DNA of 12,630 bases from Oscillospiraceae bacterium (GTDB lineage: Bacteria; Bacillota; Clostridia; Oscillospirales; Oscillospiraceae): the NCBI GenBank assembly GCA_016295615.1, contig JAEDKW010000025.1, positions 1 through 12,630 on the forward strand, read 5' to 3'. The notes under the pieces were generated by a model. The model did not search any database, was not told where the DNA came from, and saw nothing but the letters and a program-made list of their open reading frames with translations. The translations under genes were made by a program, and so were the position numbers. Shown one piece after another: positions 1 through 5,959 of the stretch. The stretch's first letter is position 1. The number at the start of each line of letters is the position of its first letter.

Positions 1-446
1 GTGAGCAGAAACAGTGCTGCGCCCGCCCACTCGTCGCTCAAGTTCGCCGCAAGCGCCGTCAGCTCCGGCTGCACCAGCCGCACCGCGGCGGCGGACAGCA
101 GACCCCAGGCGACGGAAAACGGTATGCAGATGCGTCCGTTGACGTCCATCTTCGTCGGCGTATAGTCCCAAAAGTACACGCCGAACAGCGTTTCATAGCC
201 CCAGTGCACCGCATACTCCACCGCCGTCGTCACCGCCGCGCCGATGACCATCAGCGCCCAGATATTATCGATCCGCTCGGCGCCGGTGAGCAGCAGCGCC
301 GTCATGGCGAGTCCGTATACCGGACACAGCGGCAAAAGCAGAAAGCACTTGCGCACCTGCCGCTCCGATTGCGTCACACGGGCAAAAAGCTTTTCCAGCA
401 GGTATCCGAAAAAGCTGTAAAACAGGAAATACCAAAAATATGCCAT
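1..446 (-). CDS. PF06541 (DUF1113/CmpB-like) integral membrane protein, 3' end cut by window edge
   Basis: This reading frame runs without a stop from an ATG at 444-446 to the left edge, giving 148 visible codons; the C-terminus is missing. I translated it directly. It begins MAYFWYFLFYSFFGYLLEKL and has several hydrophobic segments, at about residues 3-22, 37-60 and 65-90, plus one more near the edge. The motifs FFGYLLE, PLCPVYG and DYTPT..DVNGRI followed by a Trp-containing membrane segment match the PF06541 family, often labelled 'putative ABC transporter permease'. That label has little experimental support and no transport substrate can be inferred. The start is supported by GAGAGGA about 7 nt upstream. 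The gene is divergent from the udg gene with 130 nt between the starts; I could not identify a convincing promoter for it in that gap. Family assignment is fairly sure; function is unknown. Confidence 0.75.
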   Translation of the reverse strand, partial: MAYFWYFLFYSFFGYLLEKLFARVTQSERQVRKCFLLLPLCPVYGLAMTALLLTGAERIDNIWALMVIGAAVTTAVEYAVHWGYETLFGVYFWDYTPTKMDVNGRICIPFSVAWGLLSAAAVRLVQPELTALAANLSDEWAGAALFLL

Positions 447-512
447 AGCGTTCCTCTCAGTCAGCCTTTTCCCCAGTTTTCCCTGCCTGAGCGAAAAAAT
501 GCGCCGGGCGCG

Positions 513-541
513 TTGCAAAAAAGCGCGAGTCATGGTATTCT
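513..541 (+). promoter_or_regulatory. Sigma-A type promoter of the uracil-DNA glycosylase gene
   Basis: TTGCAA at 513-518 and TATTCT at 536-541 are separated by exactly 17 nt, and a TG dinucleotide at 533-534 makes an extended -10. Transcription would start near 548, leaving about 29 nt of leader with the Shine-Dalgarno at 564-570. Each hexamer matches the consensus at only four of six positions, but spacing and extended -10 are ideal. The promoter also argues against translation starting at the in-frame ATG at 499, which lies upstream of it. Confidence 0.6.
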
Positions 542-563
542 GTGAAAGAATAAAAAATCACAC

Positions 564-570
564 AGGAGGA
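564..570 (+). promoter_or_regulatory. Ribosome binding site that fixes the udg start
   Basis: AGGAGGA lies 6 nt before the ATG at 577. It is the only strong Shine-Dalgarno near either candidate start and rules in favour of 577 over the in-frame ATG at 499. Confidence 0.85.
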
Positions 571-576
571 AGCCTT

Positions 577-1155
577 ATGACCGATAGCTGGGAAGCTTTG
601 ATGCATGACTGTGAGAACTGCCGCGAGTGCTCTCTTTGGGAAACGCGCACCAACGTCGTTTTCGGTGTGGGCAATCGCAGCGCGGAGGTGCTGTTCATCG
701 GCGAGGGTCCCGGTGCCAACGAGGACGCGCAGGGCGTTCCCTTTGTCGGAAGAGCAGGTCAGCTGCTTGACGACATGCTCGAGATCATCGGGCTCCGGCG
801 CGATGACGTCTATATTGCCAATATCGTCAAGTGCCGTCCGCCCGAAAACCGCGATCCGCTCGGCGTGGAGCAGGATGCGTGCATCGATTACCTGCGCCGC
901 CAGGTGAAGCTGCTGAACCCGAAAATCGTCGTCTGTCTCGGCCGCATTGCCGCCATGCGCATCATCCGCAGCGACTTCAAGATCTCCCGGGAGCACGGTC
1001 AGTGGTTTGAAAAGGGCGGGCTGCAGATGATGGCGGTGTATCATCCCGCGGCACTTCTGCGCGATCCGCGCCGCCGCCCCGAGGCCTTCGACGATTTCAA
1101 GGGCTTGCAGGCAAAGATCAGGGAGCTGTGCGAGCATACGAAGATAAGCGAATGA
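577..1155 (+). CDS. Family 4 uracil-DNA glycosylase (4Fe-4S type)
   Basis: This 192-residue protein should remove uracil from DNA after cytosine deamination or dUMP incorporation, starting base-excision repair in the cytoplasm. It follows the family 4 (Thermus-type) pattern. The expected four iron-sulfur cysteines are C15 and C18 (CREC), C86 (in NIVKCRPP) and C102. The first active-site motif is GEGPGANEDAQG at 42-53, followed by PFVGRAGQLL at 55-64, and the second motif is HPAALLRDP at 156-164. Full length for the family core is near 190-200 residues. I chose the ATG at 577 because AGGAGGA at 564-570 sits 6 nt upstream and the promoter at 513-541 precedes it; an in-frame ATG at 499 would add 26 unlikely residues. 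It is the only plus-strand gene here and looks monocistronic, ending in a terminator-like hairpin. An extra cysteine, C12, lies before the CREC pair. Identity is nearly certain. Confidence 0.95.
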   Translation: MTDSWEALMHDCENCRECSLWETRTNVVFGVGNRSAEVLFIGEGPGANEDAQGVPFVGRAGQLLDDMLEIIGLRRDDVYIANIVKCRPPENRDPLGVEQDACIDYLRRQVKLLNPKIVVCLGRIAAMRIIRSDFKISREHGQWFEKGGLQMMAVYHPAALLRDPRRRPEAFDDFKGLQAKIRELCEHTKISE

Positions 1156-1164
1156 CCTTGATTT

Positions 1165-1185
1165 CCGCCGGCACGGGCGGCTTTT
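1165..1185 (+). terminator. Probable intrinsic terminator of the udg gene
   Basis: Nine nt after the udg stop, CCGCC (1165-1169) can pair with GGCGG (1176-1180) around a 6-nt loop, followed by C and four T residues. The stem is short but all G-C. The T tract is weak, so efficiency is uncertain; the larger palindrome at 1227-1258 may serve as backup. Confidence 0.5.
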
Positions 1186-1226
1186 CCGCGCGGGGTTGCC
1201 GGTCACATGAAGTGCAGCACATACGA

Positions 1227-1258
1227 AACGAGGAGCGATGCATGCATCGCTCCTCGTT
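1227..1258. terminator. Perfect 32-bp palindrome between convergent genes, probable bidirectional terminator
   Basis: AACGAGGAGCGATGCA is followed immediately by its exact reverse complement, centred between 1242 and 1243. In RNA from either strand this gives a stem of about 14 bp with a minimal 4-nt loop. It lies 8 nt beyond the stop of the minus-strand hydrolase gene and about 70 nt beyond the udg stop, the expected place for a two-way terminator. Neither side has a clean T tract: GTTGATTCGTTTT follows on the plus strand and GTTTCGT on the minus strand. Termination is therefore inferred mainly from position and stem strength. Confidence 0.6.
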
Positions 1259-1266
1259 GATTCGTT

Positions 1267-1794
1267 TTATTCGTTAATGATCCGGATCTGGCAGGACTTC
1301 ATCGTCTCCAGCGCGGTCTTGTGGCGCTCCGGCGTGACGCCGGCACAGCAGGAGGCGTCGACCGTGATGGGCGCTTCCGGCATTGCCGCCTTGAGCAGCA
1401 GCGCGTTGGACACCACGCAGATATCGGTGCACAGACCGACAAGCTCGATCTCCAGCGCCTCCTGCGCGCGCTCCGTCATCAACATGCCGGCGAGCTTGCT
1501 GCTGCCGAACGACGGCTTGTCAACATAGGTTGCCTTGCCGGCAGCCTCCGCGATCTCCTCTCTCACCTGCCAGCCGTCCGTGCCTTCCACGCAATGCACG
1601 ACAGGCAGGTTTCTTCCCTCCTGCGTGTCGAGATAGTTCTCATAGTGCGTGTCGCGGGTGAGATAAATGTTCCAGGGGTCATACTCCCTGATTTTTTCAA
1701 CCACTTTGGGAACGATCGCCTGCGCCTCTTTGGTGCCGAGACTGCCGTCAATGAAATCGTTCTGCATATCGACAACGACCAGAATCTTACGCAT
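1267..1794 (-). CDS. Isochorismatase-family cysteine hydrolase, probable nicotinamidase
   Basis: This 175-residue protein most likely hydrolyses nicotinamide to nicotinate for NAD salvage; other amidase substrates of the isochorismatase fold are possible. The catalytic triad is visible: D9 in VVVDMQNDF, K93 in VDKPSFGSS and C126 in GLCTDICVVS. A cis-peptide-type region precedes C126. Metal ligands typical of nicotinamidases fit D48 and H50 (TRDTH), H67 (PVVHC), and E59 (in TQEG) in place of the third histidine, similar to some streptococcal enzymes. Length is normal for small nicotinamidases. The ATG is preceded by AAAGGAG about 9 nt upstream. It begins 26 nt after the cysS stop and is the last gene of the rimO-pgsA-cysS group, so it is probably co-transcribed. 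The family is certain; the substrate is inferred from the metal-ligand pattern, so I leave the symbol blank. Confidence 0.88.
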   Translation of the reverse strand: MRKILVVVDMQNDFIDGSLGTKEAQAIVPKVVEKIREYDPWNIYLTRDTHYENYLDTQEGRNLPVVHCVEGTDGWQVREEIAEAAGKATYVDKPSFGSSKLAGMLMTERAQEALEIELVGLCTDICVVSNALLLKAAMPEAPITVDASCCAGVTPERHKTALETMKSCQIRIINE

Positions 1795-1820
1795 CGGAAT
1801 AGTCTCCTTTCAACGAATCG

Positions 1821-3266
1821 TCAAACGCGCTTCCAGACCGCGCCGTCCCTGGCATCGACGATCTCGATGCCCTGCGCCTTCAGCTCGTCGCGAATGCGGT
1901 CTGCCTCGGCAAAGTTCTTTGCCTTCTTGGCTTCATAGCGCGCCATCACGAGCGCATCCACGGCAGGGTCGCCCTCGCCGGTGATGGTGTAGCCGCCGGC
2001 AGTCTGAACGGCAGCAGTTCCGGCGTTTTCTTTACGCTTGGCGGCAGCCTTTTCCAGAAGGCTCAGGCTCAGCACGGTGTCAAAATCAGCAATGACGGCA
2101 AGCTTGCTTGCATCGTTCGTCCCGGCCTTGAGCACATCGTAAAGCGCGGTGACGGCCATGGCGGTGTTGAGGTCGTTGTCCATCTCCTTCATGAACTTCG
2201 CACGGTATTCCGCGCGCACGGTCTCGTCCACGACGCCTTCGTCCTTGAGATTTGCGATCTTCGCAATGAGCTTATTGTAGGCGAGCACCGCATTGTCGAG
2301 ATTCTCCCAGGTGAAGACAAGGCTCTTGCGGTAATGGCTCTGCAGGCAGAAGAAACGGTAGGCAAGCGGATCGTAGCCCTTCTGCTCCAGCAGCGAAACG
2401 GTCAGAAACTCGCCCTTGGACTTGGACATCTTGCCGCCCTCCGTGTTGAGGTGCGCGACATGGCACCAGTGCGGGCACCACGTATGACCGAGGTAGCTCT
2501 CAGACTGGGCGATCTCATTGGTGTGATGCGGGAACGCATTGTCCACACCGCCGCAGTGCAGGTCAAGATACTCGCCGTTGTACTTCATGGAGATGCCGGA
2601 GCACTCGATATGCCAGCCGGGATACCCCACGCCCCAGGGAGAATCCCATTTGAGCGCCTGATCCTCAAACTTGGACTTGGTGAACCAAAGCACGAAGTCG
2701 TTCTTGTTCTTCTTGTTGGTGTCCTCCTCCACGCCCTCGCGCACGCCGACAGCGAGGTCTTCCTCATTGTGGTCGTTGAAGATGTAGTAACGGGAAATCT
2801 TGCTGGTGTCAAAATACACGTTGCCGCCGGCAAGATAGGCATAGCCCTTTTCGATCAGCGTGGAGACGATATGGATATAGTCGTCAATGAGACCGGTGGC
2901 GGGCTGGACGATGTCCGGGCGCTTGATGTTGAGCTTGCGGCAGTCGTCAAAGAACGCGTCGGTGTAGAACTGCGCGATCTCCATGACGGTCTTATGCTCG
3001 CGTTTGGCGCCCTTGAGCATCTTGTCCTCGCCCTCGTCGGCGTCGGAGGTCAGATGCCCGACGTCGGTGATGTTCATCACACGGTTGACATCATAGCCCG
3101 CAAAGCGCAGGTACTTTTCCAGCACGTCCTCCATGATGTAGGAGCGGAGGTTGCCGATGTGTGCAAAGTGGTACACCGTCGGACCGCAGGTATACATCTC
3201 CACATGTCCGGGCGTATGGGTCTTGAATTCTTCTTTCTTATGGGTGGCAGAGTTGTAAAGATACAT
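1821..3266 (-). CDS. cysS: Cysteine--tRNA ligase
   Basis: CysRS attaches cysteine to tRNA-Cys using ATP in the cytoplasm. The 481-residue protein has the class I signatures: HIGN at 36-39 (HIGH motif) and KMSKS at 279-283. The zinc site that selects cysteine is complete: C27 in YTCGPT, C222 in ECSGIS, H247 and E251 in HHTNE. The C-terminal region ends with the usual ARYEAKKAKNFAEADRIRDEL anticodon-binding helices and a DGAVWKR tail (439-480). It is about 20 residues longer than the E. coli enzyme; a low-complexity linker at about 405-433 accounts for some of this. AAGGAG lies 8 nt before the ATG. Only 32 nt separate it from pgsA, so there is no room for a T-box leader, which many clostridial aminoacyl-tRNA synthetase genes carry; expression must depend on the upstream operon. 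Identity is certain. Confidence 0.98.
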   Translation of the reverse strand: MYLYNSATHKKEEFKTHTPGHVEMYTCGPTVYHFAHIGNLRSYIMEDVLEKYLRFAGYDVNRVMNITDVGHLTSDADEGEDKMLKGAKREHKTVMEIAQFYTDAFFDDCRKLNIKRPDIVQPATGLIDDYIHIVSTLIEKGYAYLAGGNVYFDTSKISRYYIFNDHNEEDLAVGVREGVEEDTNKKNKNDFVLWFTKSKFEDQALKWDSPWGVGYPGWHIECSGISMKYNGEYLDLHCGGVDNAFPHHTNEIAQSESYLGHTWCPHWCHVAHLNTEGGKMSKSKGEFLTVSLLEQKGYDPLAYRFFCLQSHYRKSLVFTWENLDNAVLAYNKLIAKIANLKDEGVVDETVRAEYRAKFMKEMDNDLNTAMAVTALYDVLKAGTNDASKLAVIADFDTVLSLSLLEKAAAKRKENAGTAAVQTAGGYTITGEGDPAVDALVMARYEAKKAKNFAEADRIRDELKAQGIEIVDARDGAVWKRV

Positions 3267-3298
3267 AATGAAATCTCCTTAAGGAAGATGATTTTGGT

Positions 3299-3841
3299 TC
3301 AGTCGGCGTCCTTGAATATATCAATATTTTTGGCAAAATATTCAATGCCGGAGTAAAGCGTCGTGCCGACGATGACGACGATGCAAAGCGTATTGATCGT
3401 GCGCGGCACGGGGACCCACGGCTCATTGAGGAGCATCATAATACACAGGCACACCATGGTCGAGGCTGTTTTGATCTTGCCTGACCAGGCTGCTGCAATG
3501 ACCCTCCCCCGTTCGGCTGCGACCAGGCGCATACCGGACACGGCAAACTCGCGCAGAAGCACAAGCGCCAGCGCCCAGCCTGGCATTTGACCGCACTCGA
3601 CAAAATAGCACATGGCCGCCATGACCAGCATTTTGTCGGCCAGAGGGTCCATGAATTTCCCGAAATTCGTGATCTGATGATAGCGGCGCGCGATGTAGCC
3701 GTCGGCAAAATCGGTCAGACACGCGATGATAAAAATGAGAAGCGCCGCATAGCCGCTGCCTTTGAAGCCCGCGTACAGCACGAGCAGAAACACGGGGATC
3801 AGCGCCACGCGAAGAATCGTCAGTTTATTTGCTGTTGTCAT
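3299..3841 (-). CDS. pgsA: CDP-diacylglycerol--glycerol-3-phosphate 3-phosphatidyltransferase
   Basis: This 180-residue membrane enzyme makes phosphatidylglycerophosphate from CDP-diacylglycerol and glycerol 3-phosphate, the committed step to phosphatidylglycerol and cardiolipin. The CDP-alcohol phosphotransferase signature D-x2-D-G-x2-A-R-x8-G-x3-D-x3-D is intact at D44, D47, G48, A51, R52, G61, D65 and D69. Four or five hydrophobic helices are visible, at about 8-25, 29-45, 70-105 and 130-165. The frame is open back to an ATG at 3871, but that start would overlap the end of rimO. The ATG at 3841 has a perfect AGGAGG at 3850-3855 with 8 nt spacing, and the protein then starts MTTANKLTILR like typical PgsA, so I use it. 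It follows rimO by 26 nt and precedes cysS by 32 nt; rimO-pgsA is a neighbourhood common in Bacillota. Identity is secure. Confidence 0.95.
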   Translation of the reverse strand: MTTANKLTILRVALIPVFLLVLYAGFKGSGYAALLIFIIACLTDFADGYIARRYHQITNFGKFMDPLADKMLVMAAMCYFVECGQMPGWALALVLLREFAVSGMRLVAAERGRVIAAAWSGKIKTASTMVCLCIMMLLNEPWVPVPRTINTLCIVVIVGTTLYSGIEYFAKNIDIFKDAD

Positions 3842-3849
3842 TTGGGATA

Positions 3850-3855
3850 CCTCCT
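3850..3855 (-). promoter_or_regulatory. Ribosome binding site that fixes the pgsA start
   Basis: Read on the minus strand, AGGAGG lies 8 nt before the ATG at 3841, between the rimO stop and pgsA. It decides against the in-frame ATG at 3871, which has no comparable site. Confidence 0.85.
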
Positions 3856-3867
3856 GCCTCGCAGGGC

Positions 3868-5190
3868 TCATTCCATCGCTTCGCCGGTCAATTCGCCATC
3901 CATGACGCCGGTCAGACGGACATTTATAAATTCACCTGCTATTATATCACGATTTGCAGAAAAGTAAATCTTTCCGTCAATATCGATCGACTCCGCGTAC
4001 GAGCGGCCGACATAGCGCATCGACTCGCTGTCAAAGCCCTCGCACAAAACCTCGCGCACATCACCCAGAACGGAATCGTTGTACGCGTCGATGATCTCGG
4101 ACTGCACATCCACCAGAAGCTCCGCGCGCCGCTGCGCCTCCTCCGCGGAGACATGCTCCATTGCAGCCGCCTTCGTGCCCTCCTCGGGAGAGAACGGGAA
4201 CACACCCGCGCGCTCGATCTTTTCCTCGCGCAAAAAGTCGCACAGCTCCTCGAATTCCGCCTCACCCTCAAGCGGAAGACCGGTGATGATCGACGTGCGC
4301 AGCACGAGATCCGGAATGCGCCTGCGCAGCTTCGCGAACAGCTCCGTCAAGCTCGCCTTCGTGTCGCGGCGGTTCATCGCCTTCAAAATCGCGTCGTTGC
4401 AGTGCTGAATGGGAATGTCGAGATAGGGCAGGATCTTGTCCTCGGAAGCGATCGTGTCGATCAGCTCGTCCGTGATCTCGTCCGGATAGAGATAGTGCAG
4501 GCGGATCCAGTGGAAATCGAGCTTGCACAGCTCGCGCAGAAGCTTCGATAGCTGGCGCTCACCGCTTAAATCCGTACCGTAGCGCGTGATATCCTGTGCG
4601 ATAACGAGCAGCTCCCTGACGCCGGCGGACGCAAGCTCGGCGGCTTCCTCGAGCAGCTCCTCCATCGGGCGCGAGCGGTATCTGCCGCGCAGTCTCGGGA
4701 TCACGCAGTAGGCGCAGCAGTTGTCACAGCCCTCGGCAATGCGCAGGTACGCACACCAGGGCGGTGTGGACAAAATGCGTTCGCCGTTCTGCTTCGCCGT
4801 GTGGATGTTGCCCATGCGGCAGGGACGGGCGCCCTTTGCCATGACCTCGTCAATGGCAAGTGCAATATCCTCATAGCTGCCCGTGCCGAGGATGCCGTCC
4901 ACCTCGGGCAGCTCCCGGAGCACGTCTTCCCTGTAGCGCTGCGCCATGCAGCCGGTGACGAGGATCTTTTTGACGGCGCCCGCCTTTTTCAGCTCCGCCA
5001 TTTCCAGAATGTTGTCGATCGCTTCCTCGCAGGCAGACGCCAAAAAGCCGCAGGTGTTGACGACCACGACGTCCGCGCCCTCCGGCGCGGGATGGATCTC
5101 GTGACCGGCATTTGCCACCGTCGCCATCATCTGCTCACAATTCACCTGATTCTTGGCACAGCCAAGCGAAATAAACGCTACCTTATACAT
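3868..5190 (-). CDS. rimO: Ribosomal protein S12 (aspartate-C3)-methylthiotransferase
   Basis: RimO is a radical-SAM enzyme that adds a methylthio group to a conserved aspartate of ribosomal protein S12. The 440-residue product has the full three-domain layout. The N-terminal UPF0004 domain carries the auxiliary cluster cysteines C11 (SLGCAKNQ), C47 (VNTCGF) and C81 (TGCMAQR). The radical-SAM CxxxCxxC is C155, C159 and C162 in GCDNCCAYC. A C-terminal TRAM-like domain occupies about 370-435. RimO rather than MiaB or MtaB is favoured by SLGCAKNQVN at the start and by LHYLYPDEITDEL in the SAM domain. The ATG at 5190 has only AAAGGAA about 13 nt away as Shine-Dalgarno, longer than usual, and no in-frame alternative start exists just upstream. 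That Shine-Dalgarno lies inside an inverted repeat, suggesting regulated translation. It heads the rimO-pgsA-cysS-hydrolase group. Confidence 0.96.
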   Translation of the reverse strand: MYKVAFISLGCAKNQVNCEQMMATVANAGHEIHPAPEGADVVVVNTCGFLASACEEAIDNILEMAELKKAGAVKKILVTGCMAQRYREDVLRELPEVDGILGTGSYEDIALAIDEVMAKGARPCRMGNIHTAKQNGERILSTPPWCAYLRIAEGCDNCCAYCVIPRLRGRYRSRPMEELLEEAAELASAGVRELLVIAQDITRYGTDLSGERQLSKLLRELCKLDFHWIRLHYLYPDEITDELIDTIASEDKILPYLDIPIQHCNDAILKAMNRRDTKASLTELFAKLRRRIPDLVLRTSIITGLPLEGEAEFEELCDFLREEKIERAGVFPFSPEEGTKAAAMEHVSAEEAQRRAELLVDVQSEIIDAYNDSVLGDVREVLCEGFDSESMRYVGRSYAESIDIDGKIYFSANRDIIAGEFINVRLTGVMDGELTGEAME

Positions 5191-5193
5191 GAA

Positions 5194-5257
5194 GTATGAC
5201 CGTTCCTTTCTGTCCTGCCATGCGGTGCAAAAAACCGTCGAAAAAGGACGGTCATAC
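5194..5257 (-). promoter_or_regulatory. Long-range inverted repeat that would hide the rimO ribosome binding site
   Basis: On the plus strand GTATGACCGT-T-CCTTT (5194-5209) is complementary to AAAGGACGGTCATAC (5243-5257): 15 base pairs with one bulged base and 33 nt between. In the minus-strand RNA the 3' arm contains AAAGGAA, the only Shine-Dalgarno-like sequence before rimO, and ends 3 nt before its ATG. The 5' arm is shared with the terminator stem at 5229-5252, so the two folds exclude each other. The base pairing is seen directly; a regulatory role is inference. Confidence 0.5.
5229..5252 (-). terminator. Intrinsic terminator between recX and rimO
   Basis: In the minus-strand sense ACCGTC (5252-5247) pairs with GACGGT (5239-5234) around a 7-nt CTTTTTC loop, followed directly by a run of T (5234-5229, the first one paired). 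This is a standard Rho-independent form with a moderate 6-bp stem. It lies about 78 nt past the recX stop and about 40 nt before rimO. Since no clear rimO promoter is visible, it may be a partial terminator or attenuator. Confidence 0.7.
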
Positions 5258-5260
5258 CGC

Positions 5261-5301
5261 GCCGTGTTTTTCGCCTGCCGCTTCGCGACAGGAAAAACGG
5301 C
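5261..5301 (-). repeat. Imperfect hairpin in the recX-rimO gap
   Basis: Arms at 5261-5281 and 5285-5301 pair around a 3-nt loop (GAA in the minus-strand RNA): 8 bp including one G-U, then 5 A-U pairs, then 4 G-C-rich pairs, with two 2-nt bulges on one side. No T tract follows. It separates the recX-stop hairpin from the terminator and may be a spacer or RNA-stability element. Confidence 0.5.
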
Positions 5302-5311
5302 ATTCTATGGA

Positions 5312-5338
5312 GACGGTTGAAACCCGTTTTCAACCGTC
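5312..5338 (-). repeat. Perfect 11-bp hairpin spanning the recX stop codon
   Basis: In the minus-strand RNA GACGGUUGAAA and UUUCAACCGUC pair perfectly around a 5-nt loop. The recX stop codon UGA (5332-5330) lies in the 5' arm. No T tract follows, so it is not a simple terminator. Its 3' arm contains AACCGUC, complementary over 7 nt to GACGGUU in the 3' arm of the downstream terminator. Confidence 0.6.
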
Positions 5339-5959
5339 CTCCTGTTCCTCTATCGTTTCGCCCGTTTTGTTCATCGCCGCTTTCACGTCGCGCCAGGAAA
5401 AGCCGCGCCGCAGCAGCATATCGCAAAGCCTTTTGCGTCCCTTTTCATCAAGCGGTCTGCCCCCGGTCTTTTGCGCGATCACCCTTTCAAGGACTTCCTC
5501 CGCTTCGGGTGCAGCGGCAAGCGCCTCGTCCCACAGGTCTTTCGGGACGCCGCGGCGATACAGCTCGTCGCGCAGCCTGCCCTCGCCGTAGCCCATGGCG
5601 CTGTAATGGCGCACGAGCATGGCGGCATAGGCGGCGTCGTCAAGCGCGCCGATCTCCTCCAGCCAACCGGCTGCGGCGGCGGCATCCTCCTCAGACGCGC
5701 CCTTGGCGCGCAGCTTCCCGGAAAGCTCCTTTTTTGACAGGGGACGCGCGGAGATCATATTCGCCGCACGTGCGCGCGTTTCACTGCGGGCGGCGGACTT
5801 GCGTAATTCTACCACAGTTTCCCCGTCCATGTCCAGCCCCGCATACAAGCCGAAATGCAGGAGCTCGCTCTGCGTGATCCGGAGGAGGTCTCCCCCCTCC
5901 AGATACACGAGAATCCGCTCCTGCCTGTGTTTCGATGTTTCGATTTTCTCAATCTTCAT
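5330..5959 (-). CDS. recX: Regulatory protein RecX
   Basis: RecX binds RecA filaments and limits their extension, modulating recombination and SOS induction. The 209-residue product has the typical layout: a short beta-rich N-terminus (about 1-50, with ILVYLEGGDLLRIT), then three-helix repeats. The repeats carry recognisable RecX wording: ISARPLSKKELSGKLRAKG at about 68-86, RHYSAMGYGEGRLRDELYRRGV near 120-140, and RGFSWRDVKAAM near the end. The Bacillota length of 200-270 residues fits. The ATG overlaps the last 11 nt of recA, a classic arrangement for translational coupling; the only Shine-Dalgarno is a weak AAGGA-like stretch inside the recA 3' end. Its own stop codon lies in the 5' arm of a perfect hairpin. 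It is the last gene before a terminator-bearing gap. Sequence and position after recA together make the call secure. Confidence 0.94.
   Translation of the reverse strand: MKIEKIETSKHRQERILVYLEGGDLLRITQSELLHFGLYAGLDMDGETVVELRKSAARSETRARAANMISARPLSKKELSGKLRAKGASEEDAAAAAGWLEEIGALDDAAYAAMLVRHYSAMGYGEGRLRDELYRRGVPKDLWDEALAAAPEAEEVLERVIAQKTGGRPLDEKGRKRLCDMLLRRGFSWRDVKAAMNKTGETIEEQEDG

Noticed and set aside
499..576. Longer N-terminus for the uracil-DNA glycosylase starting at the ATG at 499
   Set aside because: It would begin upstream of the likely promoter, lacks a ribosome binding site, and adds basic residues not expected before the first cysteine motif.
2334..3356. A 340-codon plus-strand frame opposite cysS
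   Set aside because: The minus strand encodes a complete cysteinyl-tRNA synthetase; this frame is its shadow.
5178..5426. An 82-codon minus-strand frame across the recX-rimO gap as a leader peptide
   Set aside because: It overlaps recX in another frame and runs through the hairpins into rimO, with no clear ribosome binding site; it appears to be chance in GC-rich DNA.
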